Positions 17,408-27,059 of a DNA stretch of 64,000 bases are shown here, piece after piece. Made by a program: the position numbers and the translations under genes. The notes below the pieces were generated by a model. The model worked only from the letters and a program-made list of their open reading frames with translations. It did not search any database and had not been told where the DNA came from. Position 1 is the stretch's first letter, and each line of letters opens with the position of its first letter. Origin of the DNA: Bacteroidales bacterium (GTDB lineage Bacteria > Bacteroidota > Bacteroidia > Bacteroidales > F082); contig JAEEQP010000005.1 in the NCBI GenBank assembly GCA_016285355.1, positions 1-64,000 of the forward strand. Direction: 5' to 3'.

Positions 17408-18211
17408 TTATACGTTAGTATTGTTTTTTACCATTCGTTTTTTCACCACATTCTTAGTACTTTGTATAGCCAATTCAGCAACCCATGAAATGGGATTACT
17501 CGTCCATCTCTGTGGGTGTGTGGTCATCATAAGTTGCAGTGGAAAGTCTTCTTTCAAAACTGCATCAACAATATCATCTGTTTTATGATATTTCCAACCT
17601 TTTGACGACCAAACATCTTGATACACAGGTATCTTATCTCTAACACTAACCGAAAATCCATCCCACCGTCTTCCTGTGTCAGTTAAATAGAAAAATTTTG
17701 AGAAATCCATATCAAAATAAGGTTCTCCTATTATTCCATAATCATGATAATCAAATTCTTTCCACAAATCTCTACCATCAAACTTACTGCGAGGTGATCC
17801 ATGCATACAGATGGTCTTCACAGGATAAAACTGGCGGAGATACTCCAGCCACTTCTCAAAATGGACGATTGCTTCTTTCGGCTGTCCTTCACAAACACTC
17901 ATATCCTCATAATGGTAGCCAATCTCATGACCCATCGCCGCTACAGCTTTTATTACTTCGGGTTTGTTGCTCTGTTTGACAAATCTGAAATAATAAGTAG
18001 CTCTTATTCCCATTGACTGTTCAACCTTTGCTATCGAAAGCGAGTTCTCGGCTTTTAAGTCAACATCATGCCGAAGTATCACCATCTTCTTATCGCTTTC
18101 AATGCAATTCTTGTGATTGCAGTATTCTTCAAAAGTCAGAAAATGATAGCCTCCGTTTATCAAGGTCGCCAATAATTGGGAATACTTTTTTTGTGTAAAA
18201 TCCAACATCAT
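17408..18211 (-). CDS. Polysaccharide deacetylase-like protein
   Basis: 267 residues from the ATG at 18211, which overlaps the stop of the preceding gene (ATGA). A GTG four codons earlier is less likely. The NodB-like pattern is visible: VILRHDVDL near residue 46 supplies the metal-binding aspartates, GHEIGYHYED supplies a histidine pair, and MMTTHPQRW is a C-terminal histidine motif. It is a divergent member of the carbohydrate esterase 4 fold. It may remove an acetyl or similar group from the repeat unit, but the substrate is unknown. No signal peptide is seen, so action in the cytoplasm is likely. Confidence 0.75.
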   Translation of the reverse strand: MMLDFTQKKYSQLLATLINGGYHFLTFEEYCNHKNCIESDKKMVILRHDVDLKAENSLSIAKVEQSMGIRATYYFRFVKQSNKPEVIKAVAAMGHEIGYHYEDMSVCEGQPKEAIVHFEKWLEYLRQFYPVKTICMHGSPRSKFDGRDLWKEFDYHDYGIIGEPYFDMDFSKFFYLTDTGRRWDGFSVSVRDKIPVYQDVWSSKGWKYHKTDDIVDAVLKEDFPLQLMMTTHPQRWTSNPISWVAELAIQSTKNVVKKRMVKNNTNV

Positions 18212-19293
18212 TTGAACCTCCACTGGTAATCAGGATCAGTTTTCACAACCTTTCTACTCTCAGGATAGTTTTCCACGAACCATGTAAGGAACTGCGTATA
18301 ATCGATCTTCTCAGAAAGCATTTTCTGGCGACGAACCTGCCATTCCTCCTTCAGATTGGGCATAGCAAGAAGTTCCTCTATCTTCTCAAACATCTTCTCC
18401 GCATCATCCGGGCGGAAGCCGTATGTCAATCCATACTTATGTTCTTCTTCCTCAAGATAATGGATTCTTCCCACAAATGTATTACAACGAATGGCTGGCG
18501 TCCCCAATACGGCCGCCTCAGAAGTCATGGTTTGGCTATCTCCCACCAACATAGTGGCATAATACATCAAAGAATGCGCTTTTTCAGGCGATACTTTCAG
18601 TTGATAGGGTTTGAATTCATCATCAATATCTCTTTCCGTGGTAATAAACACCTTTCCTTTATTCTCCAAATAATGGACCAACCGCCTTTTATTCTCGATG
18701 GTCAGTCCGACAACGCCCACGTCATGATGAGCCTTGAATGCATTAAAGCGAAGAATGAAATAAGAATCTCCCATTTTGACACCTACATCCTGCAATACAC
18801 TTGAATCAGGTCGGAAGCGATTGGGATGAAGATAGGCCAGCTCATGATAGGCGTTGACATAAATCGTTTTCTTGGATTTCCGAGGGGTGCCGACAGGACT
18901 CAAAATCGTGTCGGCAAAAGGATGGCCAAATTGGGTGAATAAAGGTTCCACTTCATCATCGTCATCATCCAGAATGATGCTTTTCATTTTACTCAACTTG
19001 CTAACATGAGGAATATTTATCGATGAACCCAAACCAATATCAAAATGATGCTCATGAACAATCTTCAACAAACGCTTGTCATAGACCAGTTGGTCCATGC
19101 CCTTCTTCATGATGTTGTCGTCTTTCTTGCCAATATTTATATAAGGTATAGCGTACAAATCCAACAGCTTCATAGCCGAAGGAATTTCTTTCACTACCAC
19201 CAGCGCCTCGTTTCCATGCTCAACAAGCATCGAATACACATTGCGAAACAGATGCACATGCGCAGGATGATTGATGTCAATCAATATTTTCAT
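18208..19293 (-). CDS. DUF354 protein (UDP-GlcNAc 2-epimerase-like GT-B fold)
   Basis: 361 residues beginning MKILIDINHPAHVHLFRN, the hallmark of DUF354 proteins, which share a two-domain fold with UDP-GlcNAc 2-epimerases and GT-B transferases. An acidic run of six Asp is present in SIILDDDDDEVEP. The GDSQTMTSEAAVLGTPAIR phrase corresponds to the donor-binding site. It is encoded with 4-base overlaps on both sides, between the FemAB-like gene and the deacetylase, so the three are probably used together. The reaction is not known. Confidence 0.8.
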   Translation of the reverse strand: MKILIDINHPAHVHLFRNVYSMLVEHGNEALVVVKEIPSAMKLLDLYAIPYINIGKKDDNIMKKGMDQLVYDKRLLKIVHEHHFDIGLGSSINIPHVSKLSKMKSIILDDDDDEVEPLFTQFGHPFADTILSPVGTPRKSKKTIYVNAYHELAYLHPNRFRPDSSVLQDVGVKMGDSYFILRFNAFKAHHDVGVVGLTIENKRRLVHYLENKGKVFITTERDIDDEFKPYQLKVSPEKAHSLMYYATMLVGDSQTMTSEAAVLGTPAIRCNTFVGRIHYLEEEEHKYGLTYGFRPDDAEKMFEKIEELLAMPNLKEEWQVRRQKMLSEKIDYTQFLTWFVENYPESRKVVKTDPDYQWRFK

Positions 19294-20294
19294 GCTTTCT
19301 TTAAAACGCTTACGGCCAACTTGCCAATGCCAAATAACAAACGGTTACATACACAAACATACCGGCCAAATTCCACCAATTCGCCTCCGAATTTCAACTT
19401 GAAATCACGTACGCCATAACCACCATCATCTGGTTTACCCGCTCCCATGAAATCAAATCGAGATATTCCATGTCTTGCTGCATAGCTAATACCTGCATAA
19501 TTGACCATCACTGAAGGAGACAATGCCTTATAATTGGAATCATCTCCGCAGGCCAACCATGCATAAACAGTCCGATTGTCCAATACCACGCACACCATGC
19601 CACCGAGCAATTGTCCTTCTGCGTTTTTGGCCATGAAAAACCGTGATGATGGAGTTTTGCTTAATTTTTCAAAAAACTCAAATGGAAACAGTGGGGTTTT
19701 AACCTTTGTGGTATATAAATCCTCAAGCATTGAATACAAACGTGTCAAATCATCTGCACTTGGATTTTCGTCCATCAGGACACCATTCTCCAATGCTTTC
19801 TTTATATTACGTCTTCTATTCCTATCCAATTTGCTATTAACCAGATCCATAGAAGACGTATCCACTTGAACATCGTAATGGGGTTCGTAGGCAAATCCTG
19901 ACTGTTCGAAAACCGAACGCCAACGACTATAGTCGTTGAAATTTCGGGTTTCGATGAATATCGCTTTTTTATGAAGTCTTTTTTTCAAACCCGACAACAA
20001 TAGACCAAGTTCTTCATCGGAAATATCATCCGACAGAAGCGGCCCTCCAATAACAATCGCCCTCCGAGAAAAGTATTGCTTTATCTTTCCACCATCTTTT
20101 TGAATATAACCTACCACAACACCCTTCAAAATGCCTTCATCCTTGACACCAAGCGCAAAAGCCTCCACGAACGAAAGGCTGCTGAAAAAACGATAAGCTT
20201 CAGGAGTTTGAAACCAAGTGGCCATGGGAGAAGACTTCACCAAGCCATCCCATGAGCCCATATCTATTTCTTCTACTTCTACTACTTTATGCAT
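19290..20294 (-). CDS. FemAB/GNAT-like aminoacyl or acyl transferase
   Basis: 334 residues with the double-GNAT layout of FemAB-type proteins. The middle has LDRNRRRNIKKALENGV, and the C-terminal part has FDFMGAGKPDDGGYGVRDFK followed by KFGGELVEFGRY, typical of this family in exopolysaccharide loci. FemX relatives add amino acids from aminoacyl-tRNA to amino groups; here the acceptor would be a sugar of the capsule, which is inference. The start overlaps the end of the GT4 gene upstream by 13 bases and the stop overlaps the DUF354 gene by 4 bases. Confidence 0.75.
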   Translation of the reverse strand: MHKVVEVEEIDMGSWDGLVKSSPMATWFQTPEAYRFFSSLSFVEAFALGVKDEGILKGVVVGYIQKDGGKIKQYFSRRAIVIGGPLLSDDISDEELGLLLSGLKKRLHKKAIFIETRNFNDYSRWRSVFEQSGFAYEPHYDVQVDTSSMDLVNSKLDRNRRRNIKKALENGVLMDENPSADDLTRLYSMLEDLYTTKVKTPLFPFEFFEKLSKTPSSRFFMAKNAEGQLLGGMVCVVLDNRTVYAWLACGDDSNYKALSPSVMVNYAGISYAARHGISRFDFMGAGKPDDGGYGVRDFKLKFGGELVEFGRYVCVCNRLLFGIGKLAVSVLKKA

Positions 20295-21208
20295 ATTCTT
20301 TTATATATATCCATCAATCTCTCTGCCACCAACCGATTATCCAATCCATCGGCGATAATTTTGTCATGTCCATTGGTTTTTCCATCAAAAGCCATGGCCT
20401 TCTTCAACAACTCGGCTATTTCCTGCGGGTTTCTTGTTTCAGCCACAAAACAGCCATCAATTCCCGCAATCCGTTCCTTAACATCACCTACATCCACACT
20501 CACAATAGGACATCCACAGGCCATGGATTCTTTAATTACTTGCGGTGATCCTTCAGAAACAGAAGTCATGATAATGGCATCTACAGCACACATCAAAAGA
20601 GTCACTTCATCACGTGTATAGCCTTTCAACTCCAACAGTTCCACATTCTCGTCCTCACACAATGCCAAGGCCTTTTTAGCCAAAGATGCATTCTTAACCG
20701 CATTGTCGAAAGCGCCAGCAAAAAGGACATAGTGCTTATTAGCTTCCAAATTCATTTTTTTTCTGGCTTTGTCTTTATCAGTTAACTGCAATTCGGAGAG
20801 GTCAATGCCACAAGGCAAAAGTGAATATCTTTCCTTGGGTTTCGCAATGGACAATGTTTTCTTCGATACAAAAATATTCCATTTTGACAGAAATATAGTC
20901 ATCTTTGAAAACCGCAAAACCTTTTTATCGTTGATATCTGAGCCATGGTAAGTTGACACAACCGGAATTCTACGCTGCAAATTGGCCAACAAGCCCGACA
21001 ATCCGTAATGTGCATGGATGACATCCGGGCGAAACTCCTTTATTTTCCGCTTCAAACTCGACAGGTTTCTCAAATAGCCCTTAATTCCTTTGCCTTGCAG
21101 CCCAAAGAAATCAATATCACAGCCTTGCCTTTTGAGTGCTTCGGCCTGTTCCACAATGAACGGTGCAAAACTTCGTTTATTGAATGATGCGATTACAAGA
21201 ATTCTCAT
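20282..21208 (-). CDS. Glycosyltransferase family 4
   Basis: 308 residues, GT-B fold. DVIHAHYGLSG appears near residue 65, a Rossmann segment GSDINDKKVLRFSK follows, and the donor-binding phrase MTSVSEGSPQVIKESMACGCPIVSVDVG carries the E-x7-E glutamates. It adds one sugar to the lipid-linked repeat unit in the cytoplasm; neither donor nor acceptor can be read from the sequence. It overlaps the genes on both sides (4 bases with the membrane gene upstream), indicating tight coupling within the operon. Confidence 0.87.
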   Translation of the reverse strand: MRILVIASFNKRSFAPFIVEQAEALKRQGCDIDFFGLQGKGIKGYLRNLSSLKRKIKEFRPDVIHAHYGLSGLLANLQRRIPVVSTYHGSDINDKKVLRFSKMTIFLSKWNIFVSKKTLSIAKPKERYSLLPCGIDLSELQLTDKDKARKKMNLEANKHYVLFAGAFDNAVKNASLAKKALALCEDENVELLELKGYTRDEVTLLMCAVDAIIMTSVSEGSPQVIKESMACGCPIVSVDVGDVKERIAGIDGCFVAETRNPQEIAELLKKAMAFDGKTNGHDKIIADGLDNRLVAERLMDIYKRICIK

Positions 21209-22605
21209 ACGGAAAAACCTCGACCGACCAGTTTAACATATGCCCAAGCAATATTGGCGACACTAATTCCCACTAGCCAAATCACATACCATCGCTTATG
21301 TTTGTTAGTCAGCTGACTGACTCCGTATGCAGCAAACATATACTCCAAAGGCACAACAGGAAGATGGAATCTCTCAGAGTGGGCAAAATTACTAAAAACC
21401 AATACCACCAAATAACCCATCATTACTGCAATGGGCAAAACATGTTTTCGCCAATCTCCCCTGACCAAGAGCAGGAACATGGCAAGGATAGTGAGTCCCG
21501 ACATTATATTCTTAATGAAATTGGCTCCATTCATCATCATCTGATTCTCTTGTCCTGGTGTTGTCACCATAGAAGAAAAAGGTATGGTAAAAATCAAAGG
21601 AGCAAAAACAGAAGCCGAAGCATATTTAGCAAAACTATTGGTTTCTGCACGCCATCCATAACCTACGCTCTGGTTCACATGTCGGCCTTCCCAAAGCTCC
21701 TGTGTTTCCTGAATTATTTCCACACCCACTGTCATCATCATCCATACTCCAAAAATTAATGAAAGTATGATTTTTTTCCATACTTCCAGTTGCCGCCCCG
21801 AGGTTAAAATAAGTGCCGCAACCAAAGCGGCCACCAATACCGCACCCAGTGCCGTCCTGAAAGTAAACATAAGCAAAACTATTAAAGCGGGAAAAGCCAA
21901 ACCACTGATTGTGATTTTCTTAGAGCGCAAAGCAAAGTCAGCCCGTTCCACAAACAGGATGGTCAGGAAAGTCATCTCCGTTTCTTTCAAAGTCAAGCCA
22001 CAATAGTACCACAAATTCGGAATTAACATGCAAAAAATACCGGCTATGCGACCCGTAGCCTCTCCAAAATTCCTCTTGGCCAAATTGTATATCAAGACAC
22101 AAGAAAAAGCATCCACAACACATTTTACAGTTCTATAAGACAAAGGATGGGTGCCAAGAATAAAATTTTCAAAAGCTAACCACCAACAATAGCCTGAATC
22201 AGAAAATGAAATGTTATACGCCCTTAATAACTCTGCAAACCGAGAAGGGCCTACATCCTTAAGTAACAAACCTACTTCCTCATATAAAAGTTCATCTCCA
22301 GGATAATACATGTGAGGAAGACCCGTCATTTTAATATAATAGAAATAAATAAAAATCACATACACAATACGAATAATCAGTGCTGTCTTAAATAGTTTTT
22401 TTGTAAATGTCGCTGGCTTGATTCTTTGCCAACTCATAGTTAATTTGTTGGAATAATTAAAGAACACAATCACAGGTACAAGACCAAACAGCATGAATTG
22501 AAATGGCAGTACATAACTCATGAATAAAGCACTAACCAATGCCAAAGTAACCAAATAACAAATTATGGCTCTTCTCGAAAAATAACTTGGAAAGTAAGTC
22601 AACAT
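21205..22605 (-). CDS. Polytopic membrane protein, GT-C/GT39-like glycosyltransferase
   Basis: 466 residues from the ATG at 22605 (a TTG five codons upstream is possible). About ten to twelve hydrophobic segments are visible. The first large loop has YYPGDELLYEE, resembling the acidic catalytic loop of GT39/ArnT-type enzymes that use polyprenyl-phosphate sugars on the outer face of the inner membrane. A later FTRRTALG-like arginine segment (FTFRTALGAVL) and GRHVNQSVGYGWRAE in a periplasmic loop are also seen. The alternative is a Wzy-type polymerase, since no other obvious polymerase is present. Confidence 0.6.
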   Translation of the reverse strand: MLTYFPSYFSRRAIICYLVTLALVSALFMSYVLPFQFMLFGLVPVIVFFNYSNKLTMSWQRIKPATFTKKLFKTALIIRIVYVIFIYFYYIKMTGLPHMYYPGDELLYEEVGLLLKDVGPSRFAELLRAYNISFSDSGYCWWLAFENFILGTHPLSYRTVKCVVDAFSCVLIYNLAKRNFGEATGRIAGIFCMLIPNLWYYCGLTLKETEMTFLTILFVERADFALRSKKITISGLAFPALIVLLMFTFRTALGAVLVAALVAALILTSGRQLEVWKKIILSLIFGVWMMMTVGVEIIQETQELWEGRHVNQSVGYGWRAETNSFAKYASASVFAPLIFTIPFSSMVTTPGQENQMMMNGANFIKNIMSGLTILAMFLLLVRGDWRKHVLPIAVMMGYLVVLVFSNFAHSERFHLPVVPLEYMFAAYGVSQLTNKHKRWYVIWLVGISVANIAWAYVKLVGRGFSV

Positions 22606-22616
22606 ATTCTTTTTTT

Positions 22617-23765
22617 TCAATGAATCGATTGATACAATTCAATAATTCTATCACTTATGATATACCAATGATAAACCTTTGCCGCTTCTGATGAAATATC
22701 AGACATCGATTGCCATAATGAAATATCAGACATCAATTTCTGGATGCTATCAGCAAAAGTTTCAACATCTCCATAATCAGACAGCAAGCCATTCCTTCCA
22801 TTTTCAACAACCCAAGGAATTCCTCCAACTTGAGTTGCCACAACAGGCAAGCCTGTTGCCATAGCCTCAGCAAAGACGATACCCTGGCTTTCTTCCTCAC
22901 TGTGCAAAACGAACAAATGGGCTTTTTCGTATAATTGTTTCAATGCTTTGTCAGTTAAATCCGAATATAATGATATTTGTTTCTTATACTTCGATTGGGC
23001 AATAGCATTTTGAAACCGTTCCAAATAAAGCTTATCAGCTATCGTACCAGCAATCACAAGCTGTGCATCCATTCCCTTATCCACTGCCAATTCAAAAGCT
23101 TTCAATGTGAACAGATGACCTTTCCGTTCACCAACCGCGCCAACCGACAAAATCATCTGTGAATCCTTCGAGCACTTCAATGAAAAGAAAGCCTCGTCAA
23201 TCCCTTGAGGAATCACATGCATTACAGGTTTTCTCCGAATAGGATATTGGTTCACGCGACTTTTTACATATTCCGTGTCAACTATGGCCACTGGCAAATG
23301 CGACAGAAAACGCTTTTCCACCCATCCTTGATACAAATACTGAAATATTTTTTTTACTGAAATGCTTTTTTTTAGCGCATTAAGCTTCTCAATCCGAACC
23401 AATCCATGTACCGTAACAATAACGTGTAATTTCATTCTTATAAGTTCACGGTACATCAACCACGCAAACAAGTTTGTCCCATGAATATGACAAACTTCCG
23501 GGTGCAAAGCCAGCACTTCCTCGGCCATCACAACGGCTTGTCGTCCGGCAGCAAATTGCCTTCTACCCTGATTACAAAACCTATGGACAATAATACCTTC
23601 TATGTTTTCAACAATATGACTGCCGCCAATACGAGGAATATCAAAAACATGAACCTCATGCATTGCACTCTGCGCCTTTGCCAAGCCATAGACAGAAGCT
23701 TCCACACCGCCTTGAATATGGCCTGAGAGCAAAGGGAAGGGGCCAATCTGAACAATACAAGCCAT
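22617..23765 (-). CDS. Glycosyltransferase family 4
   Basis: 382 residues from the ATG at 23765 (MACIVQIGPFPLLSGHIQGG); a TTG four codons earlier opens the frame but is less likely. The glycine-rich SGHIQGGVEASVYGLAKA at the N-terminus, VCHIHGTNLFAWL near residue 95, and the donor-site phrase HSEEESQGIVFAEAMATGLPVVAT define a GT4 retaining enzyme. It acts in the cytoplasm on the growing repeat unit. It lies one base from the GT2 gene upstream and 11 bases before the membrane gene. Confidence 0.88.
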   Translation of the reverse strand: MACIVQIGPFPLLSGHIQGGVEASVYGLAKAQSAMHEVHVFDIPRIGGSHIVENIEGIIVHRFCNQGRRQFAAGRQAVVMAEEVLALHPEVCHIHGTNLFAWLMYRELIRMKLHVIVTVHGLVRIEKLNALKKSISVKKIFQYLYQGWVEKRFLSHLPVAIVDTEYVKSRVNQYPIRRKPVMHVIPQGIDEAFFSLKCSKDSQMILSVGAVGERKGHLFTLKAFELAVDKGMDAQLVIAGTIADKLYLERFQNAIAQSKYKKQISLYSDLTDKALKQLYEKAHLFVLHSEEESQGIVFAEAMATGLPVVATQVGGIPWVVENGRNGLLSDYGDVETFADSIQKLMSDISLWQSMSDISSEAAKVYHWYIISDRIIELYQSIH

Positions 23766-23778
23766 GGACTGTTTCAAT

Positions 23779-24741
23779 TTATTTCAAAACTCTATACAAA
23801 CATTGTTTTCCCCAAGAGCACAATTGCCTAATCCTGTATTCTGACCTGAGAGAAAACAATGAACGTTTATATTGTTTTCTCATCTTATCAGATTGCTTTC
23901 CCCAATCCACTTTTGCCAACTCTTCTTTTGCTGCATCATGATAGTCCTCTGAAAGATAATATGGTAACAACCCATACGTACGAAGGTTGTCGATCAATTG
24001 TTTGCAATCCTGATTGGTTTTCTCATATTCCGATAGAAAATCCAAGTTCCAAAGCATGTGATGTTGTGGATTGTGTAGTTTTCCGACTCCCCTATTAGCC
24101 ACATCCACATCTTGGTTGTAATACGACAAAGGCTCGTTCAGAAAGACCATTTTGTACTTTAACGCAACACGTACCCATAGTATGAAATCCTCGCCAAGTT
24201 TTATTCCGAGTGGGAAACCTCCCATTTCATCAAAAACCCTTCTTGGCATGCAAACCGCTCCTGTCCACAAAGGCATTGCTAATGTCTTGGCATACACTTT
24301 ACAGTAGTTGATATATCCTTTCTCAAAACCCTGTTCCACACCAATGTCAGCTACTCGGGTTTTACGTTTGGTTTCATTAACAATAGTATAATTGGTGCCG
24401 TAAATCCCAGCATCAGGATACTCTTCTGTCAGTTTCGACATTTCTTCAAGAAATGTTGGTTCCCACCAATCATCAGCATCAAGAAAACAAAGATATTCCC
24501 CTTGCGAAAGTGCCACAGCATTATTACGCGCCATGCTCACCCCTGTATTTTGTTGTCGATACAGGTAACAATGTTCATGACCTTCAATGACTTTCTGTGC
24601 TGTGTCAAACGAGCCATCCATACTACCATCATCCATAATGACTAACTCATAATCGCCATAAGTTTGGGACAATACACTGCCTATAGCTTTTGACACGTAT
24701 GGAACTTTATTATACAATGGTATGATGACCGAAAACTTCAT
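23779..24741 (-). CDS. Glycosyltransferase family 2
   Basis: 320 residues. The GT-A N-terminus VIIPLYNKVPYVSKAIGSVLSQTYGDYE is typical of GT2, MDDGSMDGS follows, and the DxD-type metal site is CFLDADDWWEPTF near residue 92. An inverting transferase adding one sugar to the repeat unit. Start overlaps the stop of the upstream GT2 gene by 4 bases. No membrane segment is visible, so it is likely peripheral on the cytoplasmic face. Confidence 0.9.
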   Translation of the reverse strand: MKFSVIIPLYNKVPYVSKAIGSVLSQTYGDYELVIMDDGSMDGSFDTAQKVIEGHEHCYLYRQQNTGVSMARNNAVALSQGEYLCFLDADDWWEPTFLEEMSKLTEEYPDAGIYGTNYTIVNETKRKTRVADIGVEQGFEKGYINYCKVYAKTLAMPLWTGAVCMPRRVFDEMGGFPLGIKLGEDFILWVRVALKYKMVFLNEPLSYYNQDVDVANRGVGKLHNPQHHMLWNLDFLSEYEKTNQDCKQLIDNLRTYGLLPYYLSEDYHDAAKEELAKVDWGKQSDKMRKQYKRSLFSLRSEYRIRQLCSWGKQCLYRVLK

Positions 24742-25583
24742 TTGTGCTTTACAACTGTGTTTTTCTTCATCTTAAACTTCTCCAACTTGAACAGGCAGCG
24801 CTCCAAAAACCAAACCATCTTGTATGCCCAAGGATGTCGCTGCAAGCGTTTAATCTGTTCAATCGGAAATGCATAACACTCATAATCAGCCAAAATGGAT
24901 TGGGGAAACAATTGTTCCAGCACCTGTTTCCGCTCAAGTCGATCTAATTCCTTGTTCGTTTCGCTGATGCCTGTCATATCGAACAGCGTGACATCTATGT
25001 CGACGTATTGCGGTTTTTCGCCTCCCAAGATAATAGCTTGCATGTACCATTTCCAATCCGAGACAATTTTCAGGTTTTCATCATAATAGCCGTATTTCTC
25101 AAACAAGTCGAGGCGGATGTAAGCCGGGTCATGGTTCAACGTACCTTTATACATCCCCAACATGGTTATTTCTTGTCCCGCAAAGCTTTTGTCGACCGAT
25201 ACATGACCATCAGGAAAACACTTTATCATATTGCCATAAAGGATGTTAGGACGACCTGCACCTTCAAGAGCTGCAAGCATTCGCTCTGTAACATCATTTG
25301 CAGCCAAACAATCGGCCGAATTAAGGATTTGTATATACTCACCCGTGGCCATTTGCAAGCCTTTGTTTATGGCATTATATATACCCTTGTCAGGCTCCGA
25401 GACCCATTTCAGATGTGCAAATTGGGACTCGAATTTTCTTATCACCTCAACACTACCATCACTCGAAGCGCCATCAATGACGATATACTCAAACTCCTTG
25501 AAAGTCTGAGAAGCCACGCTTTGCATGGTCTTTTTGAGACCAGTAGCGTTATTGCGATTGATAGTAACGATAGAAAGACGCAT
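24738..25583 (-). CDS. Glycosyltransferase family 2 (WcaA-like branch)
   Basis: 281 residues starting RLSIVTINRNNATGLKKTMQSV. IDGASSDGS is near residue 36, SEPDKGIYNAINKGLQMATGEYI is characteristic of this branch, and the position of the usual DxD is occupied by ILNSADCL. That variant is common in this subgroup of Bacteroidales capsule enzymes, so it need not mean loss of activity. It lies 12 bases after the membrane-protein gene at 25596 and overlaps the next GT2 gene. Confidence 0.88.
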   Translation of the reverse strand: MRLSIVTINRNNATGLKKTMQSVASQTFKEFEYIVIDGASSDGSVEVIRKFESQFAHLKWVSEPDKGIYNAINKGLQMATGEYIQILNSADCLAANDVTERMLAALEGAGRPNILYGNMIKCFPDGHVSVDKSFAGQEITMLGMYKGTLNHDPAYIRLDLFEKYGYYDENLKIVSDWKWYMQAIILGGEKPQYVDIDVTLFDMTGISETNKELDRLERKQVLEQLFPQSILADYECYAFPIEQIKRLQRHPWAYKMVWFLERCLFKLEKFKMKKNTVVKHK

Positions 25584-25595
25584 GTTGTTTTTTTT

Positions 25596-27059
25596 CTAGT
25601 CTTGGTCTTTTTCTGCGAGCACAAAATCGAAGTCCAACTCCAGCACCCGTTTCATGTGATATTCATATTCATTGGGTACCACATCCGTGTCCGAAATATA
25701 ATACAATACCGACATAGGCGAGTCTTTACCTAACAGATGCAATAATAGATGTTTAGGATCTTCCGTATAAGGAACAGGCAAAGGAGAAACTTTTACAGTT
25801 CCCTTTTGTCCTTTGTCCCTTAATGCACTCAAATACTCAATCCTATCATCTACTGCTTTCCCATAGTCTCTTGCTGTCGGACTGTCGTTAATAATATTCA
25901 TACACATGATAACAGTTAACAACGATATTCCGCCAACGGCAATCCATCCCGGTTTTGATGATTTATTGTCGATACCTAATACGCCACCAATTGCAATTAT
26001 GGTGAGTAACAACGCGAACACAATATGCGTATAAGACCTTTGAATGCCAAAACCACCATAAAGATATACATTAGGCAAAGAAGACACAACCAAATAAATC
26101 ATAAAAGCGAGGACAAATCCTATAACTATTTTGCTTTTCGCTTGACGCAAATCTACATTCATTTTTCCGCCAGCATAATAGGCCAAAACGAATACAATCA
26201 AATAATATGGTGCATAAAAAAACATAAAATAGAAAAACATCACAACAGCTTCACCAATAGCTATAATCCAGCCAAACAGGCCTTGAGGATGCACGAATTG
26301 TTCGGTATCACTCATTCGCACATAATTGCCCGGAGCAGCTACAACAACGACAAACAATATCAATATCAAAATGGCGGTCCACACTATGCGCCGAATTTGA
26401 GGCAAAGCCCAAGTCTCTTTCACTTTCCATTCTTTCGAATGCCACCAATACATTCCGCAGACAAACATCAAAAGCAAAACAACCGGCGAGAATGCCTCAT
26501 TCCCTCCTCCAATAAACACTGCAATAACCAACATGATTATCCATTGCCACCATTTCAATTTCTCCATGTTCAAATACTTCAACAACAGGCAAGCCAATGG
26601 CAAATACAAATAATACGACATGGCACAAAGCCAAAAGAAAACAGGAAAATCAATATTTGTCAGAACATAAACATTATAGACAAAGCACATTCCCATAAAC
26701 AACGAGAATCGTGAAACATTGAGCTTAAAGTCTTTCACTACCAACCAACAAACACACAAGCCCAATGCATAATAGAAAATGGCCCATATCTGATGAAAGC
26801 CAAAAGCATCGGTGATAATGCTGACAATTGCGTTTACAGCATATGCAACGAAACGACCCGAACGACTAAAATACATGTCTTTGATGTACTCAAAGATAGT
26901 CATTTCTCGCATTTTCCATAAAAAATGCAGGTCATCATAATGCAATTGGGAATAATATGCTAATATGCTCCAATAGATCAAAAATAAAGCATTCAGCACA
27001 ACCAAACTGGCAACAATTACCTTGCCAACAAATGCATTATTCTTTGCAATATTTTTCAT
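25596..27059 (-). CDS. Polytopic membrane protein, DUF6056/GT-C-like
   Basis: 487 residues with about eleven hydrophobic segments. After the first helix comes HYDDLHFLWKMREMTIFEYIKDMYFSRSGR in its loop, an acidic pair followed by a W/Y-rich stretch and SGRF, as seen in membrane proteins related to GT-C transferases (DUF6056 and neighbours). The C-terminal soluble tail ends in charged residues. I infer a transferase or polymerase acting on the periplasmic side; no reaction can be assigned. It overlaps the end of the WecE-like aminotransferase gene by 4 bases. Confidence 0.55.
   Translation of the reverse strand: MKNIAKNNAFVGKVIVASLVVLNALFLIYWSILAYYSQLHYDDLHFLWKMREMTIFEYIKDMYFSRSGRFVAYAVNAIVSIITDAFGFHQIWAIFYYALGLCVCWLVVKDFKLNVSRFSLFMGMCFVYNVYVLTNIDFPVFFWLCAMSYYLYLPLACLLLKYLNMEKLKWWQWIIMLVIAVFIGGGNEAFSPVVLLLMFVCGMYWWHSKEWKVKETWALPQIRRIVWTAILILILFVVVVAAPGNYVRMSDTEQFVHPQGLFGWIIAIGEAVVMFFYFMFFYAPYYLIVFVLAYYAGGKMNVDLRQAKSKIVIGFVLAFMIYLVVSSLPNVYLYGGFGIQRSYTHIVFALLLTIIAIGGVLGIDNKSSKPGWIAVGGISLLTVIMCMNIINDSPTARDYGKAVDDRIEYLSALRDKGQKGTVKVSPLPVPYTEDPKHLLLHLLGKDSPMSVLYYISDTDVVPNEYEYHMKRVLELDFDFVLAEKDQD

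Noticed and set aside
26025..26714. Plus-strand open frame of 229 codons
   Set aside because: It is the antisense of a hydrophobic membrane protein; the N/Q/H/I-rich translation is what such shadows look like.
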